The notes below the pieces were generated by a model. It had not been told where the DNA came from. It saw only the letters and a program-made list of their open reading frames with translations, and did not search any database. Below are positions 33,405 through 45,256 of a stretch of DNA of 64,000 nt, one piece after another. The stretch comes from Pictodentalium vernedei (lineage: Eukaryota > Mollusca > Scaphopoda > Dentaliida > Dentaliidae). The stretch lies in contig CM062297.1 of the NCBI GenBank assembly GCA_031216915.1, forward strand, positions 540,476,971 to 540,540,970. The letters run 5' to 3'. The translations under genes were made by a program, and so were the position numbers. The first letter of the stretch is position 1, and each line of letters opens with the position of its first letter.

Positions 33405-34962
33405 CTCAAAGTTTGCTAAGCACCATATATTTGACACATCATTGTGAAATTTTCTTGTGACACATTTGCGATATTTTTGGTGGATATGATTGAGGAATGT
33501 ATTGAGATGGTATCCAGTGTTTACATTAGCCCTCTTGACTTTTCGTGGCAATCATGGAAAGCATGTACCCCATGATTTTCATGATGTTTTCGTGTTCTGT
33601 CTACATGTACATGACATGTGTAGGGTATTCAATCTTCATTTCAACACTGACCCTTGTGATTTAATGATTGAATATGGCGAATGCAAATGTAAGAAGACAT
33701 TTGTCTGAAGCAGAAATGTGGCGGGCTGTAGGGATGGTGGAGCAAGGGGCTACCCATCATCAGGTTGGTGAAGCCCTTGGTGTGCACCATACGGTGATCA
33801 CCAGAGTCTGGGCAAGATTTCAGCAGTATGGCACACCAGTCAGACGATATGGTGGTGGCAGAGACAGGGCAACATCTGCAGCTGAAGACTGGTTTTTGAT
33901 TATTCAGGCCTGTAGGAACCGCTTTGACACAGCAACCCAACTTCGCAGTGACCTTCAGAATGCATCGGGGTAAATGTTTTGACACAGACTATCCGGGCAA
34001 GGTTGCATGAAGGTGGTCTCCGATCGAGAAGACCATGTATTTGCATTCAGCAGTCCCAGAACCACTGCCAGGCACGATATGAATGGGCCATGGATCACGT
34101 TGAATGGACCAGAGAAGATTGGCGACCTGTCCTTTTTACAGATGAGTCAAGGTACTGCCTAGACAACACAGATAGGCGTTCTAGGGTATGGAGAAGACCA
34201 GGAGAGCGATTCCATTCAGCCAACATTGCTGAGCAAGACTGCTATGGTGGAGGGTCAATAATGGTCTGGGGTGGCATCAGCTGGGATGGACGTACAGAGC
34301 TCTGTGTCTTTGACCGTGGTACATTGACTGAACAGCGGTATATTGATGAGGCAGGTGCAGTGGGTGATAGATTCATTCTGATAGACGATAATGCCCATCC
34401 TCATGTTGCCCATGCTGTCCAGGAGTACCGACAGATGGAGGGGATTGAGCATATGGACTGGCCAGCAAGATCCCCTGACCTCAATCCAATCGAACATGTC
34501 TGGAATGAGTTGCAGCTTGCAATCTCAGTCCATCCAGTCCAACCAAGAAGTGTCCACGAGCTTGGTGCCATGCTGGTCCAAGAATGGAACAACATCCAAA
34601 GGACCACCTGGAACCTGATTGGGAGCATGAGAAGGCGTTGTCATAACTTATCAAGCTGTAATTAACAATAATGGGTCTCATACTCGATATTGAACCCATA
34701 TCAGTTCGCTCCGTCAACCTTTTGGCAAATTTGAAAAATTTCCAAATTTGAAAAATTTCCTCTTTTATCAATAATATCCATTTTCCATGGTTATCGTATT
34801 CAAAAGCTAAAAAATAATGTCAAACACAAACAAAATCTTAATTTCTGAACTTAAATCATTAAAGATATAATTAAATAAAAAATATATACACTTTTCATAA
34901 CAATATTTCAATTAAACGTAAAACAGGTAGTTGGATATACTTGGTGCTTAGCAAACTTTGAG
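33405..34962 (+). mobile_element. Tc1-type DNA transposon
   Basis: A 1558-base element flanked by TA dinucleotides (33403-33404 and 34963-34964). The inverted ends are CTCAAAGTTTGCTAAGCACC at the left and its reverse complement GGTGCTTAGCAAACTTTGAG at the right. Length, TA target and a DD34E transposase agree with the Tc1 family. It lies downstream of the last DIRS coding segment. Confidence 0.95.
33674..34665 (+). pseudogene. Tc1-like DD34E transposase with a single-base frameshift
   Basis: The N-terminal paired-type helix-turn-helix is readable from MANANVRRHLSEAEMWRAVG (ATG 33674) through HQVGEALGVHHTVITRVWAR. The catalytic part is in a second frame from about 33975: the first Asp in LFTDESRYCL, the second in LIDDNAHPHVAHAV, and the Glu in ARSPDLNPIEHVWNEL. 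Thirty-four residues lie between the last two, the Tc1 spacing. The break falls at a GGGG run (33968-33971), which ends the first frame in a stop, consistent with loss of one base. All three catalytic residues are present, so the copy is recent relative to the hAT and DIRS remains. Confidence 0.92.
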
Positions 34963-35253
34963 TAGTATATATTGGTTTTCCTTCACCGAATTAGCATAAT
35001 GGGTTATGCTGGCATTAAATGGAGAATTATATAATATGTAATACTCAATTACATTGTTGGTGTTATGCCTTTCTCTTTTCTCGTAAAGGAGAAAGACATA
35101 TATAATTCCTATCTTCTCCTATTCTCCTGTAGGAGCTATCCTAGCTATTGAGATATTGGATTTTCCTTTATATCCTAGGCCCTCCAGCCTTTTTATGATT
35201 CAGCTAGTCTGGGCCATTGGTTGTTGTATAAAAATATTATAAATTTTACGTGA

Positions 35254-35570
35254 TTTGTATATCTTTTGTACTTACCAATGGCCCAGACGGGTGTGGCCCT
35301 CCCATGAGTGGGCACTCATACCTTCCCGCTGTTTATAACATTTAACAGGCAGTCTGTAGAAAGAATGATGGTTGCCGCCAATTTCGGCTCCTTCCTGGAT
35401 ACTGTGCAGATCTGAAAAGTATGGTGGACCAGAAAGGACATCAATTTTTCGGTTTTGCATGCAAATTTTGGGGATTGGGGGCTAAATTTGTGTTTGGCCC
35501 TGGATTAATTTTTGAGTTAGCACCAGATCGTCTGGGCCATTGGTAAGTATAAAAAATATACAAATTACTT
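35254..35570. mobile_element. Short inverted-repeat element with ACCAATGGCCCAGAC ends
   Basis: The left end ATTTGTATATCTTTTGTACT followed by TACCAATGGCCCAGAC (to 35290) is the inverse of the right end GTCTGGGCCATTGGTAAGTA (35531 on). The inside has CCAAAATTTGCAT-type sequence. The same repeat, in opposite orientation, hosts the foldback element at 58341-59731. A further single end (GTCTGGGCCATTGGTTGTTG) lies at about 35203, suggesting a partial second copy just to the left. Confidence 0.75.
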
Positions 35571-36268
35571 AAAATTTATATTTTTTCATGTACATATTAA
35601 TTAAATCTCCTCAAATTTGAAGAACACCAAATGTTTTGAAAAAAGTAATATTATGAGTGAAGAAACACACCGTAAACAATTGCACTAAAATGCTGGAATT
35701 ACTACATTAATTAGAGAACTGTGCATTCCATCTACAGTGTGTACATAGTGAATTGAGGATGATATAACTGTTTTTCACAAAAGTGACAGGAAAGGTCTTT
35801 TTTCGTTAAATTATTTACATATCTAATATAATACAAGATTAATGCACTGTCAGTATCTGAGGCTGTATCACAAGAGAACCACATACAAATCTGGTTGAAT
35901 TAAGTATTTAAAGTTGCCCACTTGAGAGGGCTTAAAACTGTGTTTTGGTCATGTTTGGTATGCTATTTTATCCATGCAGCAGTATCTCTTAGGCCTGGCA
36001 TTTTGAGGCAGGCGACTGCATTGCCAGGCTATCATTGATACAAATGTGATCTCAGGAGGGCGAAAATTTCCAAAACGAAAGATCGTCAAATGACTCAAGA
36101 GCTTGCAGTTCATTGTTATTGTTGATGTCCAACATGGGCTAAATAAATCACAGAACAAAAGTCAGTGTCACGTGAAATTTACAATATATCAAATTGACCA
36201 TGTAGTAACAGACTGAAAATTGACCACTGACTTACCATGTAGTGATGCGAATTGGACCACCCTGGACC
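35571..36268. other. Intronic stretch without recognised features
   Basis: No gene, repeat end or RNA gene could be recognised in these ~700 bases. They are AT-rich with only short open frames. Confidence 0.5.
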
Positions 36269-36278
36269 GGTCTGCACC

Positions 36279-37585
36279 AGACCTGTTAACCTCTGAAGGT
36301 GACTGTCAGTGAGATTTTGATGAGCTCTCAGTGAGATTTGGATGCTTGTGAGTGAGATTTTTGCGTGCAGCCAATTCATCAATATTTTCCTTGTTATGTC
36401 TCCCACAGTCCCACCCGGGCACCCGCCCCCCCCCCCCCCCCCCCAACCAAAATGCATTATATATTTCATTTTAATAATTTATTTTAACACTTTTAATGGT
36501 ATTTGTCAGTAAAAGCATACAAGTATGGATATCACTGGTCCAAGTCCCCACCCCCTAGGGACAATGACCCTCCCCCCCCAACACACAAATTTTATGTGAG
36601 TGGATGCCTATCTAGCCTTTTCCTGTACCAACCCTCCTCCCCCCTTGCCCCCCCCTCCCCCCCCCCCCCCCCCCCCCCCCCCCAGTCTGGCCATTTTTCC
36701 TTGCTCAGGCAAGCCCATCCCGGTGCTTCAAAACATGGAGGCTGAAACATCTTGGGCCAAAACGCCCCATGACCAAAACGTTCAAGAACCAACACAAGCA
36801 TTCCTTCTTCGTTCATGCCATTTCAGTCTGTACATTTTTAGTGAGAAAATATTCATTCTTATTATCTTTTGACAGGTTTTATTGTACAATAAAAATTACT
36901 CAATACTAACAATAAATATCGTTTTGTTTAAAAAAAAAAAAACACCTGTTGTTGCCGGTACAATGAAGTTGTGTGTGATTGTGGTAATTTCGTTTTCGTT
37001 TTTTATTAAAAAAAATATTTGAACTGTGTTTTGTATTACTCACATTAGAGAAGGTGCCCTCAGTAATCATAACTCCCATTGTGACAAAAAAAAAAACAAA
37101 CAAAATAATCCTGTTGGTTCAAAATGAAGACAAAATACTCTGCTGGAGCCTGCACATGATTGTGCTGAATCTGTTTGTATATAAGTAAGGGGAGGTAACT
37201 TAATTCTTGTGATATCTCACAACAGATTTTTTTTCGGTTTTCAACAAACTTTCAATTATATTTTTTTTTACACAAAATGGATAAATTTGGTATGAACCAT
37301 AACAATAGTATATATAAAAGGTCCGCTGAAGTTAATTATACTTGAGAGATTATGTTTTTGTTTAATTTATATTTTGAGTTTATATAATTTTGATTTCACC
37401 TAACCGCGACAGTATGAGAATATATTTGGCATACAATGCAACTTGTTTATTTTTCAAAATAGAACAGGACAACTTTTTTTTTTGAAAAGTGTCAAATTGG
37501 GAGAAAATAGGATGTGACCGTGAGAGCGTGAGTTGGTGCCTCAAACCGGGAGACTCTCGGTGAAACTGGGAGAGTTAACAGGTCT
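36279..37585. mobile_element. Non-autonomous element with 9-10-base target duplication
   Basis: The ends are inverted (AGACCTGTTAAC at 36279 and GTTAACAGGTCT ending at 37585). The flanks are direct repeats GGTCTGCACC (36269-36278) and GGTCTGCACT (37586-37595). The left interior repeats CAGTGAGATTT three times. It contains a C21 run (about 36423-36443) and a C27 run (about 36657-36683) but no transposase. A 9-10-base duplication would fit a Mutator-like group, but assignment from ends alone is weak. Confidence 0.7.
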
Positions 37586-37595
37586 GGTCTGCACT

Positions 37596-38224
37596 AGTTT
37601 ACACTCCCAGCCTGGTATTTTCTGGTCCGGTCCACTATTTTACGCCGATCCAACTATCGTGAATTTATCACGTATATATCCCAACATTCAATTAGCAATG
37701 ATGTATTAATGGCTTCAAGTGCATAATGGTCAAATATTTGATGCCATGAAAACATTGCAATCGCATATATAGATGTCACAATCCCCATGCTGCATGTGTC
37801 AGCGATTCAGTTGAACGTGGCTTTGTGGGCGGCCGAATGCTTTTGATGTCGCCGACTTGTGGCTCTGTGCTTTTGATGTTGCCTACTTCTGACTTCTCGT
37901 CACGCGCGACAATGTTGCAATGCCAGACGTCTGCCAAAACAGATACCAGGGTGATGGCATGTGTCAGACGAGCCTTTTCAAAGATCAAAGAGTAGAAATG
38001 CTGAATGAAAGACTTTTTTATCTGCCAATCAAATCATAAGCACCTGATTAGTATACGGTTCCATAGAACAGTTGTATATTTATCACATTCATAATTATTC
38101 TGCCGATATTCCAACATCGCCATCATAATCATTACAGCGAATTTGGTTGAAACTATTCAGTAATAAATACCAGAACAGTGTCATTTGTATGCAAAACACA
38201 CTAAGGAGTATCCCCATATTTTCA
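37596..38224. other. Intronic stretch without recognised features
   Basis: About 630 bases between the element ending at 37585 and the S2 tandem array. No coding or repeat structure was identified. Confidence 0.5.
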
Positions 38225-39930
38225 GTATGCCATCAAGATGGTCACAAATCAGTTCACATTCTTTAATGACCAAAGCGGCACCACATGGGGCCACATCAAA
38301 AATCCAAAACGTTTATGCACATATACCTGTCCTGAACATATGAACACACTTTCAATGTTTCGAATTAAAACCCCTAGGAGCCTTTCGCAGGAAACCAACA
38401 ACGACAAAAGTGGAACTACGTGCACCACATTGGGCCAAATCAAAAATCCAAAACCTTTATGCAAATCTAGAGACCCTACCTGAACATATGAACACACTTT
38501 TAACGTTTAGAATTAAAACCTCTAGGAGACTTTTGCCGGAAACCATTTCTCTAATGACAGAGTGGTGCTATGGGCACCACCTGAGGTGAATAAAAAATCC
38601 CAAACCTTTATCCAAAACCTTTATCAAAATGTTGAAAGATATGAACATAATTTCAACATTTTGAATTAAAACCCCCTAGGAACATTTTGCCGGAAACCGA
38701 TTCTCTAATGACAAAAGGGGTGGTACGGGTGCCACATGGGATCAAATAAAAAATCCAAAACCTTTATGCACATCTTGAGACCCTACCAGAAAATATGAAC
38801 ACACTTTCAGCATTTCGAATTAAAACCCCTAGGAGTATTTCTCCGGAAACCGATTCTGTAATGACAAAAATGGTGCTACGGACACCACATGGGACCAAAT
38901 CAAAAATTTGAAACCTTTATGCACATCTAGAGACCCTACTGGAACATATGAACACACTTTAAACGTTTCGAATTAAAACCCCTAGGAGCCTTTTGCTGTA
39001 AACCGATTGTCTAATGGCAAAAGTGGCACTATGGGCACCACCTGGGGCAAAAAAAAAAATCCGAAGCCTTTATGGACATCCAGAGACCATACCTGAACCT
39101 TTGAACACACTTTCAACGTTTCGAATTAGAACCCCTAGGAGCCTTTCACCGGAAACCGATTCTCTAAGGGTAAGAGTGGTGCTATGGGCACCACCTGGGG
39201 CCAAAACAAAAATCTGAAACATTTATGCGCATCTGGAGACCCTACCGGAACATATGAACACACTTTGAGCATTTTGAATTTCAATTAAAACCCCTAGGAG
39301 CCCTTCACTGGAAACCGATTCTCTAATGACAAAAGTGCCGCTACGGGTGCCACATGGGGTGGGGGGGGGGGGGGGGGGCAGAATTAAAAATCCGAAACCT
39401 TTATGCACATCTAGATACCCTACCAGAACATATGAACACACTTTCAGCATTTCGAAATAAACCCCCTAGGAGCCTTTCGCCAGAAACCGATTCTCTAACA
39501 ACAAAAGTGGCGCTTTGGGCACCACCTGGGGCCAAATCAAAAATCTGAAACCTTTATGCACATCTAGACACCCTACTGGAACATAAGAACACACTTTCAA
39601 CATTTTGAATTAAAACCCCAAGGAGCCTTTCGCCGGAAACCGATTGTCTAACGGCAAAAGTGGAGCTACAGGGCACCACCTGGTGCCAATGAAAAATCTG
39701 AAGCCTTTATGCAAATCTAAAGACCCTACCATAACATATGAACACACATTCAGGGTTTCGAATTAAAACCCCAAGGAGCATTTTGCCGGAAACTGATTCT
39801 CTAATGGCAAAAGTGGTGCCGAATCAAAAATCCAAAATCTTTATGCACATCTAGACACCCTACCGGCACATATAAACACACTTTAAAGAACCAAAATTAC
39901 ATGTCCTAGGAGCCTTTCATCGGAAAGCAC
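38225..39930. repeat. Minisatellite S2: about eleven ~153-bp monomers
   Basis: Each monomer carries ACCTTTATGCACATCTAGAG, CATATGAACACACTTTCAAC, GAATTAAAACCCCTAGGAGC and GGAAACCGATTCTCTAATGA. The AACACACTT anchor occurs at about 38342, 38488, 38644, 38796, 38947, 39102, 39256, 39432, 39588, 39741 and 39872, a mean spacing of about 153. One monomer is expanded by a G run (39357-39378). The monomers are clearly diverged, so the array is not newly amplified. Confidence 0.9.
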
Positions 39931-40214
39931 TATTTTAACTTAGTCTTTAAGTGGCAATACCTGGTAACAAAAATTCAAACTAAACCTATTTTGTGATCTC
40001 TATCTCTATAAATTATAGCTCAAAAAAAGAGACGTATGGACAGAGATATTCAATATGGCCGAGGTTCCCCAGGAAGGACTCGAAGAATGTGAATCAAACA
40101 TAACTATGGAAGAGTTCATGCCCTTGCCACCACTGCCACCAGAGACAGACAATGTTGCACACAATCATCAAACATTGTATATGCACTCTTGGCAAAGCAG
40201 TCAATTTTGTTTTT

Positions 40215-40760
40215 AGCTTAACTTGACAGTCAAGATAAGCTATTGCCATCACGCATGTGGAAGTCTGGGAGTCTGTTCACATTTTCCTTGGCACAGACTA
40301 AACCCCCCCAGTTCTTGTCCGGTCATCACAAAATTTCATATGAAGATTCTAGGTCATGTCTAGATGAGAATGTCCCCTTTTGGTTGCGATCGGTCAACCG
40401 TGATGGTTGCGAGAGGCCGAAACTTGAAAAATTTAGCACAATCTACAGGTCGTATTTATGAAGGGATTTCATTGTAACTTGGTAGGATGACTCTGTATAA
40501 TGTCTAGATGAGAACGTCCCCTTTTGGTCATGATAGGTCAACCATGATGGCTACGAGAGCCCAAAACCTGAATACCTTTAGCACAGTCTACAGGTCGTCG
40601 TATTTATGAAGGGATTTCATTGTAACTTGGTAGGATGACTTCATATAATGCCTAGATGAGATCATCCCCTTTTGGTCTCGACCGGTCAACCGTGACTGCT
40701 GTGAGAGCCCAAAACCAGAAAACCTTCAGCACAGTCTACAGTGCATGCAAGTCAGAAGTG
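40215..40760. mobile_element. Minisatellite element S3 (three 141-151-bp monomers)
   Basis: It begins with the hairpin AGCTTAACTTGACAGTCAAG followed by ATAAGCT (40215-40241). Three monomers follow with GTCTAGATGAGAACGTCCCC, GGTCAACCGTGATGG and AGCACAGTCTACAGGTCGT at about 40358, 40499 and 40650. The opening hairpin is the same type as at 48261 (S4), although the monomers are unrelated. Confidence 0.75.
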
Positions 40761-40934
40761 CAGCTGTACATGGAATCGGTTTTCTTGCATGGTGCTTCAT
40801 TTGGGGAATGAAGTAAAATTGAATCTTTTTATAACATTGAACACTTGAAGATATATCAGTCATAAAACTGTTCATCAAAATGGGATTGATAATGTTGACA
40901 AAATATGGTGTATGATTGTTTTATTTTCCTTTAG

Positions 40935-41156
40935 CCCTTAAGGGCCTAATTCTGACTTTGATCACAACTTTTGCAACAGAACAGGAGCCCCTACAGGCAG
41001 TCTTTGTGCATTCAAAGCACCTTGGAAGTTGTTTTTAGGCAAGTCTTGGGTGCCTATATAGGCAGCCAAGACTTGCTAAAAAACATCAGCAAAGTCACAG
41101 GATGTAGACTCCGAAAGTGTAGCAAAAATATGTAAAAATCTCTTGGCACTTGAGGG
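40935..41156. mobile_element. Degenerate TTAA-type MITE
   Basis: The left edge TTAGCCCTTAAGGGCC (40931 on) is the imperfect inverse of the right edge GGCACTTGAGGGTTAA (ending 41160). The middle is a strong foldback pairing TTTTTAGGCAAGTCTTGG with CCAAGACTTGCTAAAAA around 41032-41090. The left TTAA appears mutated to TTAG. Confidence 0.55.
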
Positions 41157-41361
41157 TTAAACATCTCATAATCAAAGATTATAACAAATCACAAGTGTAT
41201 TAACATAATACATTGTGTGCTTCAACTTTTATATGTATTATGTTATGATTTGTTATCATCTTGTCTTTATATTGTTTACAGCTGATTCATAATCATAATT
41301 ATCTCAGGACAGCTATTAGCTCTCATTACTGTATCTCAGGAGGGCAATTTTTGGCTCCCGT

Positions 41362-42745
41362 TAGTGCTGAAACGGTTGGCCCATTTTTGTAACCGGCTAA
41401 CCGTCAGACATAACCAGATTTCAACTTGATATCTGTTCATCTTTTCCTCTGGTATTATTGCATTGTCTGTGACATAAAATCAGTAAAGAATGGCGAGAAA
41501 ACAGTTCAAAACACTGAGTCTTGACTTCTGCAAAATGTAAACAAACGAACACCATCGAGTGTCAACGGGAGTCACCAATGTGCAAAGGATCGTTAACAAT
41601 TTATTTAACTGCAATGGTCCCACATAATAGTGATGATACATCGTAACTGTGGTCACTCTGCATTGCCCGGTTACAAAAACAGGTCTTGCCATTTGAAAAT
41701 CACAGGTGCACGGCATGTGAAAATCACAGCGCAGCATGCAGCACACCTGAAACAAAAATCGCATGTGCAATTTGTTCCGATGGGTACACATTTGAAGTGA
41801 GGGACAAATGTCATGGATATTAGTTAAGAATTTTCCAACCAGTTTGTAAATTGTAGTTAGGCATAGTTATTAGTTAACTGTATAAGCAAAGAGCCTCTTG
41901 CCTTGAGTGGCTTGAATTTCATATGATCATAGGGTAAATATGTAATCCTAAATTTTTGAATATCTTTTCCTGTTCACTGCTAAGACAAAAGTTACAAACA
42001 ATTCCATGTTTTCATTTACCTATTCCTCGCAATGCATTTTCTGGCGGGAATATGTTGCGAGTCATGAAAGGGGTGTGGTAAGAAATTATTATATGCTCCA
42101 CTGACCAAGATCCTCTCATCTGACATTGACAATTGAAAAACAAATTTTACAAAGCTAGACTTTAAAATAGTTTTTTTTATGACATACATTCATACTTTTG
42201 AACAGTTCATTAAAATCAACACATGGTTTTTCTGAAATGTGTTTTTAAAGTACCAAACAGTCAATTTCTTCTGAAAGCACCATTACTCACACTGAGGGAT
42301 TTTCTCAGCATTATAATCTGTAATTAACAAAAACCTCATTAAAGAGAAGAATGTTAAATTTGTCTCCAGAAGACAATGTTACACTGACAGGCACATGCTC
42401 ACTGCTTCCCATCTAGAAAAGAACCTACAGTGCACTTGACTGTTGGGAGTTTGGTACAAAGTAACAGACATTTATCTTGACTTGACATCCCAAGAGACTG
42501 AAATAACTGTTCATTCAACATTCCAACACTTTAACCCTTTCATGTTACATTGACAACACATCAATGTAAATTGACAGATTTTTGGTAGCTTTGGCAATGC
42601 TTGTGTCAGCAAAAGAATACTATTTATTTTCCCGATGCTCTCCCATAAACTAAAGGTATAGCGGTTATCCAGTTGCCAGATTTTCCAACCGGTTATGCCG
42701 ATAACTGGTTGCAAACCGGTTATCCAGCTAACCATTCCAGCACTA
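41362..42745. mobile_element. hAT-type non-autonomous element
   Basis: The left end TAGTGCTGAAACGGTTGGCC and the inverse of the right end TAGTGCTGGAATGGTTAGCT are alike. The flanking 8-base repeats GCTCCCGT (41354-41361) and GCTCCCAT (42746-42753) match at seven of eight positions. TAG ends, an 8-base target and subterminal CCGGTTA repeats fit the hAT superfamily. No transposase domain is recognisable in the 1384 bases. Confidence 0.8.
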
Positions 42746-42753
42746 GCTCCCAT

Positions 42754-44036
42754 AGATTTTTTATATCGCCAGCACTGATCTTTTCTACCTTAGTAGATCA
42801 CTGTTGTGTATGGCTTATATTTCATCTAAATTTGGGAGAATCCATTTGGATTCTCGCGAAAATGGTTGTGAGAATCCATAGTAATACCTGCTATGATTGT
42901 CCCGGGATAACAAGAGGCCACTGTGGTTGAATCCCTGTTGTATACTGATAACACATGTTAACCCTTTATCCAACACAGCTTTTTAATTTTTATTGCATAA
43001 ACTGAATTTGATAATTTTTAAAAAAGTAGACAATATTTATCTATAAAACCTTACAAATATGGATATGCTTGCAAACGACTCTTTGATCTGGTTTCAGTGA
43101 CAGCCATATTTGTACAATTTTATTGACAAAGTGTCAGCATATTTCAGGTCATGTTAGCCTTGTATGGCTTAATTTGCTGCTATTATGTTAGGTTTAGGAT
43201 TAAAATGACTTAATTCTTTTCACACGAATCCTAGCCGAGGTGTGGCAAGAATCTTCATGGATTCTTTGCTGGTTTTGTTGCACGAATCTTTGTTTGAATC
43301 AATTCTATCATCACAAAATTCTATCATTTCTTAAAGTAACCAACCTTTTTAATAATATTTTAAAATTGTTTTTTATTCTATTAAACTCTACTCTTCAAGT
43401 CTCAATCATCAAGTTGATTTATAAAGTATTCACTAAACTAGTATCATTACTCATTACTGTTCAAACTGTGCCTGTCTTTGACATTCTGTTGTAATTATTT
43501 CCTATTTTGAATCAATCATTTTCCTTCGTAAATGAAAATTACATGTTTCACTTGGAGATACCATTTTCTCACTACCATATAGCCTTAGCTGCTGACATGG
43601 CATTAAGAACAATAAATAAACAGTAACAGGAAAATTACCCCTGTAGGTTTGAAGTGTTCTACCATGACCTGACACAGAAGGATAGCTGCCCCAATGCACA
43701 CAACTCATGCACACACGTATGCATGCACACGCACACACACAGTCTATCTCATCAGAATTTCAACATCAACTTAAACACAAAGGAATGTTATGTGGTATCA
43801 GGTTCGTTATTGGATTGTTAAGTTCTGTGAAAAAGGGGGAAGTGGAAGAACTCCTTGATTAATCAGATTTCACAGTAATGAGCTACAATTAGTTGGATGA
43901 TCTAACTTAAAACTTATTGTGCAGCATACACATTATTTTCAGTGCTAATGATGTATGTGTGCAGAGAATAAAATCTCAAATTTTTAGATAACTTATTTAC
44001 CGTTCATCTGGATATAATAAAGAGGACCAATTATAG
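42754..44036. other. Intronic stretch without recognised genes
   Basis: Nothing coding is supported over ~1.3 kb. A small inverted repeat GAGAATCCATTTGGATTCTC lies at about 42837, TTAACCCTTTATCC-like sequence at about 42959, and a short (CA)n-rich stretch at about 43725-43741. Confidence 0.5.
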
Positions 44037-44038
44037 TA

Positions 44039-44261
44039 CAGCCATTGTGGATGGGTCAGAATCTATGGGTGGGCATTTTTCCACTCACATAATTCAGAGA
44101 TGATCCGCTATGACACCTTGTGAAATTTCCACAATGAAGCACCAGGGTAATCCTGGTGCTTCATTGGTGGAAATTTTGCAAGGTGTCATAGCGAATCATC
44201 ACTGAATTATATGCATGGAATAAATAACAACCTGTGGATTTTGCCCCGTCCACAATGGCTC
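44039..44261. mobile_element. Foldback MITE with CAGCCATTGTGGA ends and TA flanks
   Basis: The left end CAGCCATTGTGGATGGGTCA and the inverse of the right end GAGCCATTGTGGACGGGGCA define a 223-base element between TA dinucleotides (44037-44038 and 44262-44263). Nearly the whole interior is a long stem (about 44088-44214) around AATGAAGCACCAGGGTAATC / CTGGTGCTTCATTGG. A TA target is compatible with Tc1/mariner mobilisation. Confidence 0.8.
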
Positions 44262-44447
44262 TACTGTATGACAGTTCACAGATTTCAAAAGCTTCTGCGG
44301 TAAGCACATGGGCGTCAGCTGTCTTAGGAAGTTTGAGCATTGAAGAGAGGGGTTTTCCCACAGGAACATTTTAAAACAGTGCTGGCAAATAAGGTGATAA
44401 GAAAACTTCTTAACGAACTGCTTGTAGTTCCAGACGAACAACTTTTT

Positions 44448-45256
44448 GGTTATCTATTTTTACCTGCGTCGCCAGCGGCAGAGCAGGTCTAGTAACCGCT
44501 CGACTCCGTCCGTCAGTCTGTCAGTCTGTCAGTCCGTCCATCCGTCCATCCATCCGAAACACTTTTTCCGTCAAAGTTTTCTTGGCTTCTATGAAAGGGA
44601 ATGATTTTATATTTGGTCTGCTGCTTCATAATGATGAGTTGTATCGTGTAAGCAATTTTCAGATCTGCCGTGCAGCCACTTCCTGTTTGCCGATACTTGG
44701 AAATTTTACTGTACCCACTGAACATTGAAATTTTCTGACAAGGTTTTCTCGGCTTCTATGCAAGGGATTGATTTTATATTTGGTCTGCTGTTTCATAATG
44801 ATGAGTTGTATCGTGTTTGCAATTTTCAGGTCTGCCGTGCAGCCACTTCCTGTTTGCCGATACTTTGAAATTTTACAGTACCCACTGAACATTGAAATTG
44901 TCCGTCAAGGTTTTCTCGGCTTCTATGCAAGGGATTGATTTTATATGTGGTCTGCTGCTTCATAATGATGAGTTGTATCGTTTATGCAATTTTCAGGTCT
45001 GCCGTGCAGCCACTTCCTGTTTGCCGATACTTTGAAATTTTACTGTACCCACTGAACAATGAAATTTTTCGTCAAACTTTTCTCGGCTTCTATGCAAGGG
45101 ATTGATTTTATATTTCATCTGGAGCCTGATAATGATCAGTTGTATCGGTTATGCAATTTTCAGATGTGCTGTGCAGCCACTTCCTGTTTGCCGATTCAAT
45201 TGCATGCAGTGACGCAGGTCCAGACCCGGTATTGGTCTTGTTTCATTTAGATAACC
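44448..45256. mobile_element. Minisatellite element S6 (about four 160-171-bp monomers)
   Basis: The ends are GGTTATCTATTTTTACCTGC at the left and, inverted, GGTTATCTAAATGAAAC...ACCTGCGTC at the right. The left arm has GTCCGTCAGTCTGTCAGTCT-type microsatellite (44506-44555). Monomers carry TTCTCGGCTTCTATGCAAGG, GATGAGTTGTATCGT and CACTTCCTGTTTGCCGATAC, with the last anchor at about 44686, 44857, 45026 and 45186. Confidence 0.82.

Noticed and set aside
38225..39930. Regularly spaced repeats that could suggest a CRISPR array
   Set aside because: Monomers are contiguous, ~153 bases and diverged throughout, with no short repeat/unique spacer pattern. The genome is animal.
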